Translations under genes and position numbers: made by a program
Notes under the pieces: generated by a model
The model's input: only the letters and a program-made list of their open reading frames with translations
The model's database searches: none
What the model was told of the DNA's origin: nothing
Shown: positions 47,602-59,464 of the stretch, in pieces
Layout: every line of letters starts with the position of its first letter
Position numbering within the stretch: position 1 is the stretch's first letter
Source of the DNA: Acinetobacter haemolyticus
GTDB lineage: Bacteria > Pseudomonadota > Gammaproteobacteria > Pseudomonadales > Moraxellaceae
Length of the DNA: 64,000 nucleotides
Assembly: GCF_900406815.1 (NCBI RefSeq)
Contig: NZ_OVCN01000012.1
Location: forward strand, 1 to 64,000
Direction of reading: 5' to 3'

Positions 47602-47617
47602 TGGCATGTTTTTTGCT
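47602..47617 (+). promoter_or_regulatory. sigma-54 promoter upstream of gltB
   Basis: TGGCATG-TTTT-TTGCT matches the -24/-12 consensus (TGGCACG-N4-TTGCW) with GG and GC 12 bases apart. The start would be near 47628, leaving a 5' leader of about 280 bases before gltB. The gap of 455 bases between the SPOR gene and gltB holds no gene that I can support. Confidence 0.65.
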
Positions 47618-47909
47618 TTTTTGTGGTGCTAATTTGTCTGCTCAATGTTCTTTTTGGTGCTAAATGACTCATTAATTTGGTGAAATGTAAAGTTTTCTGC
47701 TTTACAAAGCCTTGCTAAGGTGTAATAACTGAAAACACATTACATGGTAAATACGCTGATTCTTGGATGAGAAAGACGTATATTGCAAATTCGCCATGAA
47801 AAATGTTTTCGCGAAGCATTGAACTTTGTATGAGTTAATCGGCAATATCGCAGAAAATGAATTGATTGTTTGTTGCTCGAAAGAGCCATGTTGAAAAGAA
47901 GGGTACGCT

Positions 47910-50900
47910 ATGCACATGCCATCGCCTAATACTGTAGCTCCCGCTCAAGGTTTATATCAACCTGATGAGTTTAAGGATAACTGTGGTTTTGGTCTGATCG
48001 CCCACATGAAAGGGGAATCAAGCCATCATTTAGTTGAAACCGCGATTCACAGTTTAAGTTGCATGACGCACCGTGGTGGTATTGCCGCAGATGGTAAGAC
48101 AGGAGATGGGTGCGGATTGTTACTGGCTATGCCTAAACAATTTTTCCGTGATGAAGCACTAAAATTAGGGGTCAACCTGACAGAAATTTTTGCTGCGGGT
48201 ACTGTATTTCTAAATATTGATCCAGCACTTGCTCAAAATGCAAAGAATATTCTGAATAAGGAAATTGCAGCGGAAGGTTTAACAGTTGCAACGTGGCGTG
48301 TTGTGCCAACAAATAATGACGCATTAGGCGAGATTGCATTGCAATCATTGCCTGTGTTCGAACAAATTCTTGTAAATTGCCCAATGGGCTTAACTGAGGT
48401 TGAATTCAACCGTAAGTTGTTTTTAGCGCGCCGTCGTGCTGAACAACAGTTGCACAATGATCCTTTATTCTATGTGACGACTTTGGCAACAACGGTAATC
48501 AGCTATAAAGGTCTGATGATGCCTGCGGCAATTGCTGACTTTTATACTGACTTGGCGGATGAGCGTTTAAAATCACATATCGTGGTATTCCATCAGCGTT
48601 TCTCAACCAACACATTACCGCGTTGGCCGTTGGCTCAGCCGTTCCGTTATCTTGCGCATAATGGTGAGATTAATACCATTACTGCAAACCGTAATTGGGC
48701 TTTGGCGCGTACTCCAAAATTTGAAAACCCATTATTGCCAGGTTTAACTGAGTTAAATCCAATTGTAAACCGTACTGGTTCGGACTCTTCTAGCTTAGAT
48801 AATATGCTTGAAATCCTTGTGGGCGGTGGTATGGATCTATTCCGTGCATTACGTATGCTTGTTCCACCAGCATGGCAAAACGTTGAAACATTAGATGCGG
48901 ACTTACGTGCCTTCTATGAGTTCAACTCTAAGCATATGGAAGCGTGGGATGGTCCTGCTGGGTTAGTTATTCAAGATGGTCGTCATGCGATCTGTATGTT
49001 GGACCGTAATGGTTTGCGTCCTGCACGTTGGGTGATCACAAAGAATGATTACATCACGTTGGCCTCTGAGATTGGCGTATGGGACTATCATCCAGAAGAT
49101 GTGGTGTCTAAAGGCCGCGTTGGTCCAGGTCAAATCTTGGTGGTTGATACTTTAACTAGTAAAGTGCTGGACACTAAAGATGTCAGTAATCATCTTAAAA
49201 ATATGCGTCCGTATCGTGAATGGTTGCGTGATCATGCCATTCGCCTGAAAGCGAATCCTGAGTTAGAAGAGCAATTGATTGATCAAGGTTTAGTAGGCGA
49301 TCAATTAAAAGCAGCTCAAAAAATGTTTATGGTGACATTTGAAGAGCGTGATCAATTGTTACGTCCGATTGCTGAAAGTGGTCAAGAGGCGGTGGGTTCG
49401 ATGGGTGATGATACGCCAATGGCAGTATTGTCTCGACAAGTACGCCATGTGTCTGACTATTTCCGTCAACAATTTGCGCAAGTCACCAATCCACCAATTG
49501 ATCCATTACGTGAATCAATTGTAATGTCATTGGAAACTTGTTTAGGTCGTGAGCAAAACGTATTCGAACAAGGTCCAGAACATGCGGATCGCATCATTAT
49601 TTCAAGCCCTGTATTGTCTAATTCGAAAATGCAGCAGCTTCGTGATGTTGAAAAAGAGCGCGAAGGCTATGGCGTAGTTGATATTGATTTGAATTACGCT
49701 GAGACTGAGGGTTTGCAAGCTGCAATTACACGTATTTGTGAAGAAGCCGCGCAAGCAATTCGTGATGGTAAGACTTTGATTGTTTTAACGGATAAAAATA
49801 TTCGTGAAGGTTTCTTACCCGCAAATTCAGCATTGGCAACAGGTGCAGTTCACCATTATTTAATTAAAACCGGTTTGCGTACTGATGCAAATATTTTAGT
49901 TGAAACGGGTTTTGCTCGTGACCCACATCAATTCGCTGTATTGCTTGGCTTTGGTGCAACAGCGGTGTATCCGTACTTGGCTTATGACGTAATCAATGAT
50001 TTGGTTGCTAAAGGTGAGTTATTGGGTGATCCAATTCACGCACAAGCGAATTTCCGTAAAGGGATTGAGAAAGGCTTATTAAAAGTTCTCTCTAAAATGG
50101 GCATCTCGACGGTTGCCTCTTATCGTGGTGGTCAGTTATTTGAAGCAGTTGGTCTATCTTCAGAGGTTGTGGACCAATGTTTCCTTGGTGTGCCAAGTCG
50201 TATTCAAGGCGCAACCTTTGCTGACTTAGAGAAAGACCAGAAGAAGTTGGCGACCACTGCATGGCAGAATCGTAAGCCGATTGATCAAGGTGGTTTGCTC
50301 AAATTTGTTTTTGGTAAAGAGTACCATGCGTTCAACCCTGATGTGATTAACTCGCTTCATAAAGCGGTACGTTCAGGTCAATACCAAGACTTTAAAGAAT
50401 ATGCAGAGTTGGTAAATAATCGCCCTGTTGCAACGATTCGTGACTTATTTAAGTTAAAAACCACCAATTCAATTGCGCTTGATCAAGTTGAAACCATTGA
50501 AGAGATTTTACCTCGCTTTGACTCTGCAGGTATGTCATTAGGTGCATTGTCTCCAGAAGCGCATGAAGCAATTGCGATAGCAATGAATACCATTGGTGGT
50601 CGTTCAAACTCAGGTGAGGGCGGTGAAGATCCTGCGCGTTATGGCACGATTCGTAACTCAAAAATTAAACAGATCGCATCAGGTCGTTTTGGTGTAACAC
50701 CAGCGTACTTAACTTCTGCTGAAGTTCTACAGATCAAAGTGGCGCAAGGTGCGAAACCAGGTGAGGGTGGTCAGCTACCGGGTGGTAAAGTAAATGGCTT
50801 GATTGCGCGTTTACGTTACTCGGTGCCGGGCGTGACCTTAATTTCTCCACCTCCACACCACGATATTTATTCGATTGAAGATTTGTCGCAATTGATCTTT

Positions 50901-52394
50901 GACTTGAAGCAAGTCAATCCTCAAGCAATGGTTTCAGTGAAATTAGTATCTGAGCCAGGTGTTGGAACAATTGCTGCAGGTGTTGCAAAAGCTTATGCAG
51001 ACTTCATCACCATTTCAGGTTATGACGGTGGTACAGCAGCCTCACCGCTTTCGTCGATTCACCATGCGGGTTCACCATGGGAGTTGGGTTTAAGTGAAGC
51101 GCATCAGGCTCTTCGTGTAAACGACTTGCGTGGTAAGGTTCGTGTTCAAACTGATGGTGGTTTAAAAACAGGTTTGGATGTGATTAAAGCCGCTATTTTA
51201 GGTGCTGAAAGTTTCGGTTTTGGTTCTACACCAATGATCGCATTAGGTTGTAAATACTTACGTATTTGTCATTTAAATAACTGTGCAACTGGTGTGGCAA
51301 CCCAACAAGACCATTTACGCCAAGAGCATTATATTGGCGAGCCACAAATGTTGATTAACTTCTTCAAGTTTATTGCAGAAGAAACACGTGAATGGTTGGC
51401 TGCATTAGGCGTTTCATCACTAAAAGACTTGATTGGTCGTGTTGATTTACTTGAAGTATTACCGGGTGAAACTGAAAAACATGCACACTTAGACCTAAGT
51501 GCATTATTAACCTCTCATCCTTCAGCGGAAGGCAAGGCACAATATTGTCAAGTTCAAGGCAATGAACCATTCGACAAAGGTGTCTTGGCTGAACGTATGG
51601 TTGAAGAAATGCTACCAGCGATTGAAGCGGGAACAGGCGGCTCATTTAACTTTACTGTAGGTAACTGTGATCGTTCAATCGGTGCGCGTATCTCGGGTGA
51701 GATTGCACGTCGTTATGGCAACTTGGGTATGGAAAACAGCCCTGTTGTGATGAATTTGGTTGGTACTGCCGGTCAATCACTTGGTGTGTGGAATGCAGGT
51801 GGCTTGCATATCAAACTTGAAGGTGATGCTAACGACTATGTTGGTAAAGGCATGGCGGGTGGTCGTGTATCGATCTTCCCACCCAAAGGTTCACCATTCC
51901 AAACACAAAATACTGCGATCATTGGTAACACCTGTTTATATGGTGCAACAGGCGGTAAGTTGTTTGCAGCGGGTACCGCAGGTGAGCGTTTTGCCGTTCG
52001 TAACTCAGGGGCATTTGCGGTAATTGAAGGTGCAGGAGACCACTGTTGTGAATATATGACGGGTGGTGTGGTGACTGTATTAGGTAAGGTTGGTCACAAC
52101 TTCGGTGCAGGTATGACGGGTGGTTTTGCTTATGTGCTTGACCTCGACAATGACTTTGTTGATTACTACAACCATGAGTTGATTGACCTCAACCGTATCT
52201 CGACAGAAGCGATGGAAGATCATAAAGAATATCTATTACGTATTCTTGATGAGCATATCCAAGAAACAGGCAGTGCTTGGGCTTACAAAATCCGTAATGA
52301 GTTCGACTTCTATAGTCGTAAGTTCTGGCTTGTAAAACCAAAAGCTGCTAATTTGCAAACGCTTTTGAAAACAACCCAAGCTGATCCACAATAA
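47910..52394 (+). CDS. gltB: glutamate synthase (NADPH) large subunit
   Basis: A 1494-residue subunit that takes the amide of glutamine and makes glutamate from 2-oxoglutarate. A short propeptide precedes CGFGLIAH, where Cys is the nucleophile of the class II amidotransferase domain (about residues 25-450). A central and FMN/2-oxoglutarate-binding domain follows, with the 3Fe-4S cluster cysteines in [15 protein letters not shown], and a C-terminal beta-helix rich in Gly repeats. Works with GltD, 71 bases downstream. The upstream region suggests nitrogen control. Confidence 0.97.
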   Translation: MHMPSPNTVAPAQGLYQPDEFKDNCGFGLIAHMKGESSHHLVETAIHSLSCMTHRGGIAADGKTGDGCGLLLAMPKQFFRDEALKLGVNLTEIFAAGTVFLNIDPALAQNAKNILNKEIAAEGLTVATWRVVPTNNDALGEIALQSLPVFEQILVNCPMGLTEVEFNRKLFLARRRAEQQLHNDPLFYVTTLATTVISYKGLMMPAAIADFYTDLADERLKSHIVVFHQRFSTNTLPRWPLAQPFRYLAHNGEINTITANRNWALARTPKFENPLLPGLTELNPIVNRTGSDSSSLDNMLEILVGGGMDLFRALRMLVPPAWQNVETLDADLRAFYEFNSKHMEAWDGPAGLVIQDGRHAICMLDRNGLRPARWVITKNDYITLASEIGVWDYHPEDVVSKGRVGPGQILVVDTLTSKVLDTKDVSNHLKNMRPYREWLRDHAIRLKANPELEEQLIDQGLVGDQLKAAQKMFMVTFEERDQLLRPIAESGQEAVGSMGDDTPMAVLSRQVRHVSDYFRQQFAQVTNPPIDPLRESIVMSLETCLGREQNVFEQGPEHADRIIISSPVLSNSKMQQLRDVEKEREGYGVVDIDLNYAETEGLQAAITRICEEAAQAIRDGKTLIVLTDKNIREGFLPANSALATGAVHHYLIKTGLRTDANILVETGFARDPHQFAVLLGFGATAVYPYLAYDVINDLVAKGELLGDPIHAQANFRKGIEKGLLKVLSKMGISTVASYRGGQLFEAVGLSSEVVDQCFLGVPSRIQGATFADLEKDQKKLATTAWQNRKPIDQGGLLKFVFGKEYHAFNPDVINSLHKAVRSGQYQDFKEYAELVNNRPVATIRDLFKLKTTNSIALDQVETIEEILPRFDSAGMSLGALSPEAHEAIAIAMNTIGGRSNSGEGGEDPARYGTIRNSKIKQIASGRFGVTPAYLTSAEVLQIKVAQGAKPGEGGQLPGGKVNGLIARLRYSVPGVTLISPPPHHDIYSIEDLSQLIFDLKQVNPQAMVSVKLVSEPGVGTIAAGVAKAYADFITISGYDGGTAASPLSSIHHAGSPWELGLSEAHQALRVNDLRGKVRVQTDGGLKTGLDVIKAAILGAESFGFGSTPMIALGCKYLRICHLNNCATGVATQQDHLRQEHYIGEPQMLINFFKFIAEETREWLAALGVSSLKDLIGRVDLLEVLPGETEKHAHLDLSALLTSHPSAEGKAQYCQVQGNEPFDKGVLAERMVEEMLPAIEAGTGGSFNFTVGNCDRSIGARISGEIARRYGNLGMENSPVVMNLVGTAGQSLGVWNAGGLHIKLEGDANDYVGKGMAGGRVSIFPPKGSPFQTQNTAIIGNTCLYGATGGKLFAAGTAGERFAVRNSGAFAVIEGAGDHCCEYMTGGVVTVLGKVGHNFGAGMTGGFAYVLDLDNDFVDYYNHELIDLNRISTEAMEDHKEYLLRILDEHIQETGSAWAYKIRNEFDFYSRKFWLVKPKAANLQTLLKTTQADPQ

Positions 52395-52432
52395 TTCCAC
52401 GACTGCAAAGACATAGGCAGGTGCAGAGGTGA

Positions 52433-53887
<1,455 letters not shown>

Positions 53888-53912
53888 ACACTTAACGCTG
53901 AAACCTATTCTA

Positions 53913-53945
53913 AACAAAGCCTGCGAAATGCAGGCTTTGTTATTT
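53913..53945 (+). terminator. terminator of gltBD
   Basis: Perfect 12-bp stem AACAAAGCCTGC (53913-53924) with GCAGGCTTTGTT (53930-53941), loop of five. Confidence 0.8.
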
Positions 53946-54057
53946 CATCTGGTCCGTTTGGTAGTTTTGGCAAATTTTATAAGCTTTTTTGCCCTGTGCA
54001 TCGAGTTTTCCCAGCGTAATACTCAAACTCGGTATAAAAATTGCGCAGGCACACGAT

Positions 54058-54948
54058 ATGGCACTTGCAAATGTAAATCAAGAAAAAAGTTATTTAAACC
54101 GTCCTAAAGCCTTGGGAATTACGGTGCGACGTTTGCAATTTAATCCACAAAAAATTAAGCGGCATTATTTTGCGAATTCTCCACTGATGTCTCATCTGTT
54201 AACGGCACTTTCTTCTACTTTTCCGATTGGGGAGCAATACTTTGTCAATAGTGTTCGCAATGTGAGAGATAAAGTCAAAGATCCTCAATTACAAGCACAG
54301 ATTGCTGCTTTTATTGGTCAAGAAGCGATGCATTCCAAGGCACACACTGAATTCAATGATGCATGGCGACGCGATGACTATAATTTAGATCGTTTCCAAG
54401 CGTGGCTGGCAAAACGAGATGATGCACTTCGTAATATTCATCCGAAATTACAATTGGCTTTAACCTGTGCTTTTGAACATTTTACTGCGATGTTAGGGGG
54501 ATATATCCTCAGACATCCAGAGATTCTGAGTACCTTGGACGATGACGCAATGAAACTTTGGGTATGGCACGCGATTGAAGAAATCGAGCATCGGTCTGTG
54601 GCCTTTGATGTCTACCAAGAAGTATATGGGGATGATCGTATTCGTCGTTTGTTGATGCGCAGTGTCACCACAGGTTTTGCGAGTTTGGTTTTTTATGGAA
54701 CGACGCGTTTAATATGGCAGGATAAATGGAAAAGTTTGCCTAAAGTCGGCGGTAATTTATTTGGTACTTATTTACTTGTAAAAATGTTAATTCAACTGAT
54801 TCCTGAATACTTGTCGTATTATCAAGCGGATTTCCACCCTGCCAAACATGACTATACGAAGTTAGTCAATTATTGGAAAGCACGTATGGCTGATGAATAT
54901 GGCATGATTAGTTTTCAACAAGAGACTGCTTCTAAAATTTATAGTTAA
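54058..54948 (+). CDS. predicted metal-dependent hydrolase (PF10118-like)
   Basis: A 296-residue protein resembling the PF10118 family, four-helix-bundle proteins likely to hold a di-metal site. The Glu/His pairs are visible: GQEAMHSKAH, AFEHFTAM and WHAIEEIEHRSVA. One or two hydrophobic segments near residues 195-240 suggest membrane association. Substrate unknown. The ATG at 54058 (MALANVNQEK) is chosen over a start 23 codons upstream, which overlaps no ribosome binding site. Confidence 0.75.
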   Translation: MALANVNQEKSYLNRPKALGITVRRLQFNPQKIKRHYFANSPLMSHLLTALSSTFPIGEQYFVNSVRNVRDKVKDPQLQAQIAAFIGQEAMHSKAHTEFNDAWRRDDYNLDRFQAWLAKRDDALRNIHPKLQLALTCAFEHFTAMLGGYILRHPEILSTLDDDAMKLWVWHAIEEIEHRSVAFDVYQEVYGDDRIRRLLMRSVTTGFASLVFYGTTRLIWQDKWKSLPKVGGNLFGTYLLVKMLIQLIPEYLSYYQADFHPAKHDYTKLVNYWKARMADEYGMISFQQETASKIYS

Positions 54949-54977
54949 TCCAAGTCGACGCAAATTGTGTTTAGTGG

Positions 54978-55012
54978 GGCATTACTTCAAACATGGAAGT
55001 GATGCCTTTTTT
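54978..55012 (+). terminator. terminator after metal-dependent hydrolase gene
   Basis: GGCATTACTTC (54978-54988) pairs with GAAGTGATGCC (54996-55006, one G-T pair), followed by six T. Confidence 0.88.
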
Positions 55013-55121
55013 ATTTAAATATTGAATAACCAAATTTAATAAACTTTACACAGCGCTTTAAAAATCACATTACAATAAATTATTGTTAAAAATATAAAGA
55101 AAAACTTGAGGATAAATAGGT

Positions 55122-55712
55122 ATGAAACTGATGAAACAAACTGCACTTGCAACAATTTTGGCAAGTACATTGCTATTCACGGGTTGTGGCTATAACACAT
55201 TGCAAGTTAAAGATGAGGCGGTGACGGCTGCATGGTCAGAAGTGCAAAACCAGTACCAACGACGGGCTGATCTTGTACCTAACCTGGTAAATGTTGTGAA
55301 AGGCTATGCCAAACATGAAGAGCAAGTCTTGACTGAAGTCACACAGGCACGCTCTAACGTTGCGGGCTTAAAAGTGGATAAAGAAGTTCTAGAAGATCCT
55401 GTATTATTTGAGCGTTACCAGCAAGCACAAAGTCAATTGACTGGCGCACTATCCCGCCTGATTGCAGTTTCAGAGAATTATCCTGATCTTAAAGCCAATG
55501 AAAATTTCCGAGATTTACAAGCGCAACTTGAAGGTACAGAAAACCGTATTGCAGTTGCTCGTAATCGATATATTACAAGTGTTCAAGATTACAATGCTTA
55601 TTCACGCCAATTCCCACAAGTCATGACTGCTAAAGTGATTGGCATGAAAACCAAAGAAAACTTCAAGGCGGAACAATCTGCTCAACAAGCTCCTACGGTT
55701 TCATTTAATTAA
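55122..55712 (+). CDS. lemA: LemA-family protein
   Basis: A 196-residue envelope protein with a lipoprotein-type signal (LLFTGC, Cys at about residue 22) and the LemA core: NQYQRRADLVPNLVNVVKGYA, then long helices and YITSVQDYNAYSRQFPQ. LemA proteins are membrane-anchored helical bundles of uncertain function, commonly encoded with TPM-domain proteins as here. A perfect 15-bp palindrome (ACAATAA-A-TTATTGT, 55072-55086) lies 35 bases before the start. Confidence 0.9.
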   Translation: MKLMKQTALATILASTLLFTGCGYNTLQVKDEAVTAAWSEVQNQYQRRADLVPNLVNVVKGYAKHEEQVLTEVTQARSNVAGLKVDKEVLEDPVLFERYQQAQSQLTGALSRLIAVSENYPDLKANENFRDLQAQLEGTENRIAVARNRYITSVQDYNAYSRQFPQVMTAKVIGMKTKENFKAEQSAQQAPTVSFN

Positions 55713-55735
55713 CTTTGAATATTTGGGAGTATTTT

Positions 55736-56797
55736 ATGCTGAAAACATTGAAGCAAACATACAAACAGCGATTGGTCGTCGTTTGTATGCTTCTTTTGAT
55801 TACAATCTGTTTTCAGCATAAGGTATGGGCAGAGCAAGCGACTGCAACAGATCAAAGCGATGTGTTGATTGCAGGCAAAATTATTCAAGAGCAACAAAGA
55901 GCCCAACCTTCGACTTCGACCACTAGCAATCAAAATACTCAAACATCTATCGAAGTTGCCAACGATATGGCAGATGGAGAGTCGATTCGAGGGCTGCCAA
56001 CACTCAATCAACCTGTGATAGATCAGGCGAAGATTCTGAGTCCTGCTGAAATACAGCAATTAGATCAAAAGATTCTGAATCTATACCAACAAGGTAAGGC
56101 TCAGATTGGTGTGATTATTGTGCCAACTACAGGGCAAGAGGCGATTTTTGATTTTGCATTGAGAGCAGGGGAGCAATGGCAGCTTGGATCAGCGAAACGA
56201 GACAATGGCTTGCTCATCGCCATTGCGATTAATGATCGGAACATTCAAATCCTCACGGGTTATGGTTTAGAAGGCGTGTTGCCTGATGTGGTATTGAGTC
56301 GAATTATTCGCAATCAAATCACCCCTGCATTTAAACAAGGGCAGTACGCACAAGGTATATCTGCTGGATTGGATGAAATTACCCGTATTGTGAATCTTGA
56401 TCCTGAAATTGCACAACAGTCTGCACAAGAACTAAAAGAACGCCATGAACGAGCATTACAGCAACAACAAGCCAAAGAGAACACCATGTCGATGGCGCTG
56501 TTTATTCTGGTTGCTGGTGTGATTGGATCATTTGTGGTTGGAAAGCGTCTGAGTGCATCAACTGCTGGTGTAGCTGCTGCTGTTGCAGGGTTGGTCAATG
56601 GCGCTGGTGTTGTGATGAGTTTAATTTTGGGCATCGGTGTATTCTTTTTATTAATCACCTCTTTGGCACAACTCATTTTTCAGGCTTTTCTCTCTGGTGG
56701 CGGACGTGGCGGCGGCAGAGGTGGCGGTTTTGGTGGTGGAGGCTACCGTGGCGGTGGCGGTAGTTTTGGTGGAGGAGGTGCTTCAGGCTCATGGTAA
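55736..56797 (+). CDS. TPM-domain membrane protein with glycine-rich tail
   Basis: A 353-residue protein: signal peptide (LVVVCMLLLITICFQHKVWA), periplasmic TPM domain (about residues 85-215, with IGVIIVPTTGQEAIFDFA and DNGLLIAIAINDRNIQI), two membrane segments near residues 250-320, and a C-terminal Gly-rich tail. This is the YgcG/TPM architecture found with LemA; TPM domains are proposed phosphatases or chaperones of membrane processes. The ATG at 55736 with GGGAG upstream is preferred over one seven codons earlier. Overlaps the next gene by seven bases. Confidence 0.86.
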   Translation: MLKTLKQTYKQRLVVVCMLLLITICFQHKVWAEQATATDQSDVLIAGKIIQEQQRAQPSTSTTSNQNTQTSIEVANDMADGESIRGLPTLNQPVIDQAKILSPAEIQQLDQKILNLYQQGKAQIGVIIVPTTGQEAIFDFALRAGEQWQLGSAKRDNGLLIAIAINDRNIQILTGYGLEGVLPDVVLSRIIRNQITPAFKQGQYAQGISAGLDEITRIVNLDPEIAQQSAQELKERHERALQQQQAKENTMSMALFILVAGVIGSFVVGKRLSASTAGVAAAVAGLVNGAGVVMSLILGIGVFFLLITSLAQLIFQAFLSGGGRGGGRGGGFGGGGYRGGGGSFGGGGASGSW

Positions 56798-57351
56798 CGA
56801 AAACAGACACAACACAGATTATTACTCAACCGAAGTTGGATGAGTGTGTCACACCTAGTTTAAAACGTTGGTTTAAACACTTTTTGTATATCTCTGCGAC
56901 ACATCGTTATTTTAATCAACAGGACCGTGTTGAGATTGCCAAAGGTGTACAACAAGCCGAGCAGGGACACGTTGGCGAAATCCAAGTCGTCATTGAGGGG
57001 CATATTCCCTGTTCTCAAGCCTATTATCAAGATACGCGTTTACGGGCTCAGCAACTTTTTGCTGAACTTGGGGTGTGGGATACAGAACTGAATAGTGGGG
57101 TGTTGTTGTATCTAAATTTATGCGAGCGAAAAGTTGAAATTGTGATTGATCGTGGCTTAAAAAATGCAACGGATGTGGAAACTTGGCAACAGATTTGTGC
57201 TTTGATCATTGAAAAATTAAAAAATAAACAGTATCAGCAGGGCGTGTTGGTGGGCGTTGAAAAAATTGGTCAAGTGCTAGCGCAATATTATGATCAACCG
57301 ATCCCTGAACAAACCAATGAATTGCCGAATGAGCCGATTATTTTAAATTGA
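56791..57351 (+). CDS. TPM-domain protein, second copy
   Basis: A 186-residue protein with a TPM domain but no signal peptide or Gly-rich tail: QAEQGHVGEIQVVIEGHIP, then SGVLLYLNLCERKVEIVIDRG. It may be a cytosolic counterpart of its upstream neighbour, with which it overlaps; the lemA-TPM-TPM order implies one complex or pathway. Function unknown beyond the domain. Confidence 0.82.
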   Translation: MVTKTDTTQIITQPKLDECVTPSLKRWFKHFLYISATHRYFNQQDRVEIAKGVQQAEQGHVGEIQVVIEGHIPCSQAYYQDTRLRAQQLFAELGVWDTELNSGVLLYLNLCERKVEIVIDRGLKNATDVETWQQICALIIEKLKNKQYQQGVLVGVEKIGQVLAQYYDQPIPEQTNELPNEPIILN

Positions 57352-57625
57352 TCTTATGAATATCCATTCGAGAGACGAACAATTAAATTTTAACGATGAA
57401 TGGTCGTGACGGTTACAATTTTTTTTCTGTGACCTGTTGCGCTTAATTTTAAAACAATTCGAAAATCATCAAAATCAGTTGCATTTTATTGTCGTGATAA
57501 AGGGGTAAATATGACATTAATTGTCATTTTTTTTCATAAAATGTCTGAATTGCATTAATTCTGATCAGTACTAATAATGGTTTAAGTCACTGTTTTTTTG
57601 AGTTAAAATTGGCTAAGCTAGGAGC
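57352..57625. other. AT-rich gap before pilA promoter
   Basis: No gene or strong terminator is visible. The region probably holds upstream activator sites for the sigma-54 promoter that follows; none can be assigned by eye. Confidence 0.4.
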
Positions 57626-57641
57626 TGGCATAAAACGTGCT
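57626..57641 (+). promoter_or_regulatory. sigma-54 promoter of pilA
   Basis: TGGCATA-AAAC-GTGCT has GG and GC 12 bases apart, as needed for -24/-12 recognition. Major pilin genes of this group are typically driven by sigma-54 with PilS/PilR. The start would be near 57652, about 43 bases before the ATG. Confidence 0.7.
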
Positions 57642-57694
57642 GAATACAAGTAGCTGAATAAAGCTTATAAAAAATTTATACATTGGAGAATGTT

Positions 57695-58228
57695 ATGAAC
57701 ACAATGCAAAAGGGTTTTACTCTTATTGAATTAATGATCGTGGTCGCGATTATCGGTATTTTGGCTGCGGTTGCACTTCCAGCGTATCAAGATTATACAA
57801 TTCGTGCAAAAGTATCTGAAGTTGTCTTAGCTGCATCATCGTGCCGTTCAAGTGTAACGGATACTATCCAAAATTCACCTATTGAAGATCTAGAAACTGG
57901 AAATGTGTTATTAGACTCTTGTAAAATTGAAGCAACAAAATATGTTATAGGTACTCCTGAAGAAGGTTGGGCAGCAGGGAAGAGTGGTGTTGCTGCAACT
58001 GGTATCATTACTGTTCAAGGCAATGCTGATACATTGAAAGGCGAAGTGACAGCTGATGAAAAAGATACTATTGATTTAACGCCTATGTCAGCTGCAACTG
58101 GAGCCGATAATATTATTGATCCAGCAACAGCTGGAGGTACGACTGTTCAAGGTTGGATGTGTGGCCCTGGTGAAACAAATCCAATGCCTGCTAAGTATCT
58201 TCCTGGTTCTTGTAAGGGTACTTACTAA
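57695..58228 (+). CDS. pilA: type IV major pilin PilA
   Basis: A 177-residue type IVa pilin. Leader MNTMQKG is cut before Phe by PilD; the mature N-terminus [16 protein letters not shown] keeps Glu5. Four cysteines are present: one each in SSCRS and LDSCK, and a C-terminal pair in WMCGPG and GSCKGTY that likely forms the D-region disulfide. The end is Thr-Tyr, not the C-terminal Ser glycosylated by TfpO in some Acinetobacter. GGAGAATGTT precedes the ATG; a sigma-54 promoter and strong terminator bracket the gene. Confidence 0.95.
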   Translation: MNTMQKGFTLIELMIVVAIIGILAAVALPAYQDYTIRAKVSEVVLAASSCRSSVTDTIQNSPIEDLETGNVLLDSCKIEATKYVIGTPEEGWAAGKSGVAATGIITVQGNADTLKGEVTADEKDTIDLTPMSAATGADNIIDPATAGGTTVQGWMCGPGETNPMPAKYLPGSCKGTY

Positions 58229-58244
58229 TCTTAGATTAGTACTT

Positions 58245-58272
58245 AAAAAGACTGGTTCGCCAGTCTTTTTTT
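58245..58272 (+). terminator. terminator of pilA
   Basis: AAAAAGACTGG (58245-58255), tetraloop TTCG, CCAGTCTTTTT (58260-58270) with more T: a classic strong terminator. Confidence 0.93.
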
Positions 58273-58303
58273 ATAATTAGATTTTCAAAATAAGGAGAAA
58301 ATG

Positions 58304-58558
58304 ATGCGAAACGAGTTCTATAAGCATCAGGAGCTAAATTTTGAAATTAAAACGATTTCAGAAGCTGATTCATTTGAATATACAGATTTAGTGGTTGCTA
58401 TAAAGTTTAATGGGGAATTGTTAGAGTTTTATTATGCGCATTCTGAAACAGTTGGAGATTTTAAAACTCAAAATAACATTGAGTTAGAGGCTACTCTATA
58501 TAGGATTGCAAAATCTGAAATTGAATCGAAGTTCTCTGAGATAGTCAGCAAAAGATAA
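58304..58558 (+). CDS. small protein of unknown function in pilin locus
   Basis: An 84-residue acidic, soluble protein without signal peptide or recognised domain. It lies between pilA and the tfpX/Z-like gene, 17 bases before the latter, in an AT-rich stretch. AAGGAG at 58292-58297 supports a start at 58304 (or 58301). A role in pilin biology is possible but only from position. Confidence 0.55.
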   Translation: MRNEFYKHQELNFEIKTISEADSFEYTDLVVAIKFNGELLEFYYAHSETVGDFKTQNNIELEATLYRIAKSEIESKFSEIVSKR

Positions 58559-58575
58559 TATGTTTGAGTATTAAA

Positions 58576-59310
58576 ATGTCTAAACGCCTTAAATTTTTTC
58601 TTAGCCATTTAGCAATTTCTTTCTTGCTTGCTTTAATTGTGGTCGGGTTGGTTTTCTTTATCTGGTATCCATCCCCATTAGCAAAAGCTGTCGGGGTGAC
58701 GCATATCTTTTTAATGATGTTAGCCATTGATGTGATTATTGGACCCTTATTAGGACTACTAATTTATAAAGAAGGAAAAAAGACTCTAAAAATGGATTTA
58801 GGAATTATTATTCTTATTCAAATTAGCGCATTAGGCTATGGTGTATATAGCATTGCGCAAGGTCGTCCAGCATGGCTTGCTTATTATGTAGATAATTTTC
58901 AAGTGGTACGTAATAATGAAATTCTTGATCAGGATATTGAAAAGGCTTTACCTCAATATCAGCAGCCTTCTTGGTTGAAACCTCAATTTGTCGGTGTTGA
59001 ATTTGCCACAGATAAAAAAATCCGCAGTGATGATATGTTTGCTGAGGTATTAGGTGGAATTTCACTGGCTCAAAAGCCTGAACGTTATGTCCCATTAGAT
59101 AAAGTAAAAAACCAGATTCAACAACGTGCACAAAAATTGGAATTGCTTAAGCAATTTAATGATCAGCAGTCTGTACACAAGGTTTTAGCCAAATATCCTC
59201 AAGCCGATGCATTTGTTCCACTTAAAGCAACAGCAGTCGATATGACGGTATTGATTAATAAAGAAAAAGGTGAAGTTGTAAAGATTGTAGATTTGCGGCC
59301 TTGGGAATAA
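58576..59310 (+). CDS. TfpX/TfpZ-family type IV pilin accessory protein
   Basis: A 244-residue inner-membrane protein with three to four N-terminal transmembrane segments (about residues 10-100) and a periplasmic C-terminal domain. The block FIWYPSPLAKAVGVTHIFLMMLAIDVIIGP (positions about 27-56, key residues WYP, D, GP) is typical of pilin accessory proteins TfpX/TfpZ, which in Pseudomonas aeruginosa travel with particular pilin types and affect pilus assembly. The ATG at 58576 is favoured over a TTG four codons earlier. Confidence 0.82.
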   Translation: MSKRLKFFLSHLAISFLLALIVVGLVFFIWYPSPLAKAVGVTHIFLMMLAIDVIIGPLLGLLIYKEGKKTLKMDLGIIILIQISALGYGVYSIAQGRPAWLAYYVDNFQVVRNNEILDQDIEKALPQYQQPSWLKPQFVGVEFATDKKIRSDDMFAEVLGGISLAQKPERYVPLDKVKNQIQQRAQKLELLKQFNDQQSVHKVLAKYPQADAFVPLKATAVDMTVLINKEKGEVVKIVDLRPWE

Positions 59311-59418
59311 AAGTATTTATTTTTCAAATAGTTCTAGCAAATGGTATTACTGGTTTAATTAACTGTAATCAGTTTGCACATAAAATTGTAGTTTTTGACA
59401 CCAAATTGAGATCAACAA

Positions 59419-59455
59419 AAGGCTTCGTTATATACTACAGCGAAGCCTTATTTTT
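59419..59455 (+). terminator. hairpin and T tract just before pglL start
   Basis: AAGGCTTCG (59419-59427) pairs with CGAAGCCTT (59441-59449), followed by ATTTTT. The tract ends ten bases before the pglL ATG. The loop contains TATACT (59431-59436), a possible -10 box. Confidence 0.7.
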
Positions 59456-59464
59456 CTACATCCT

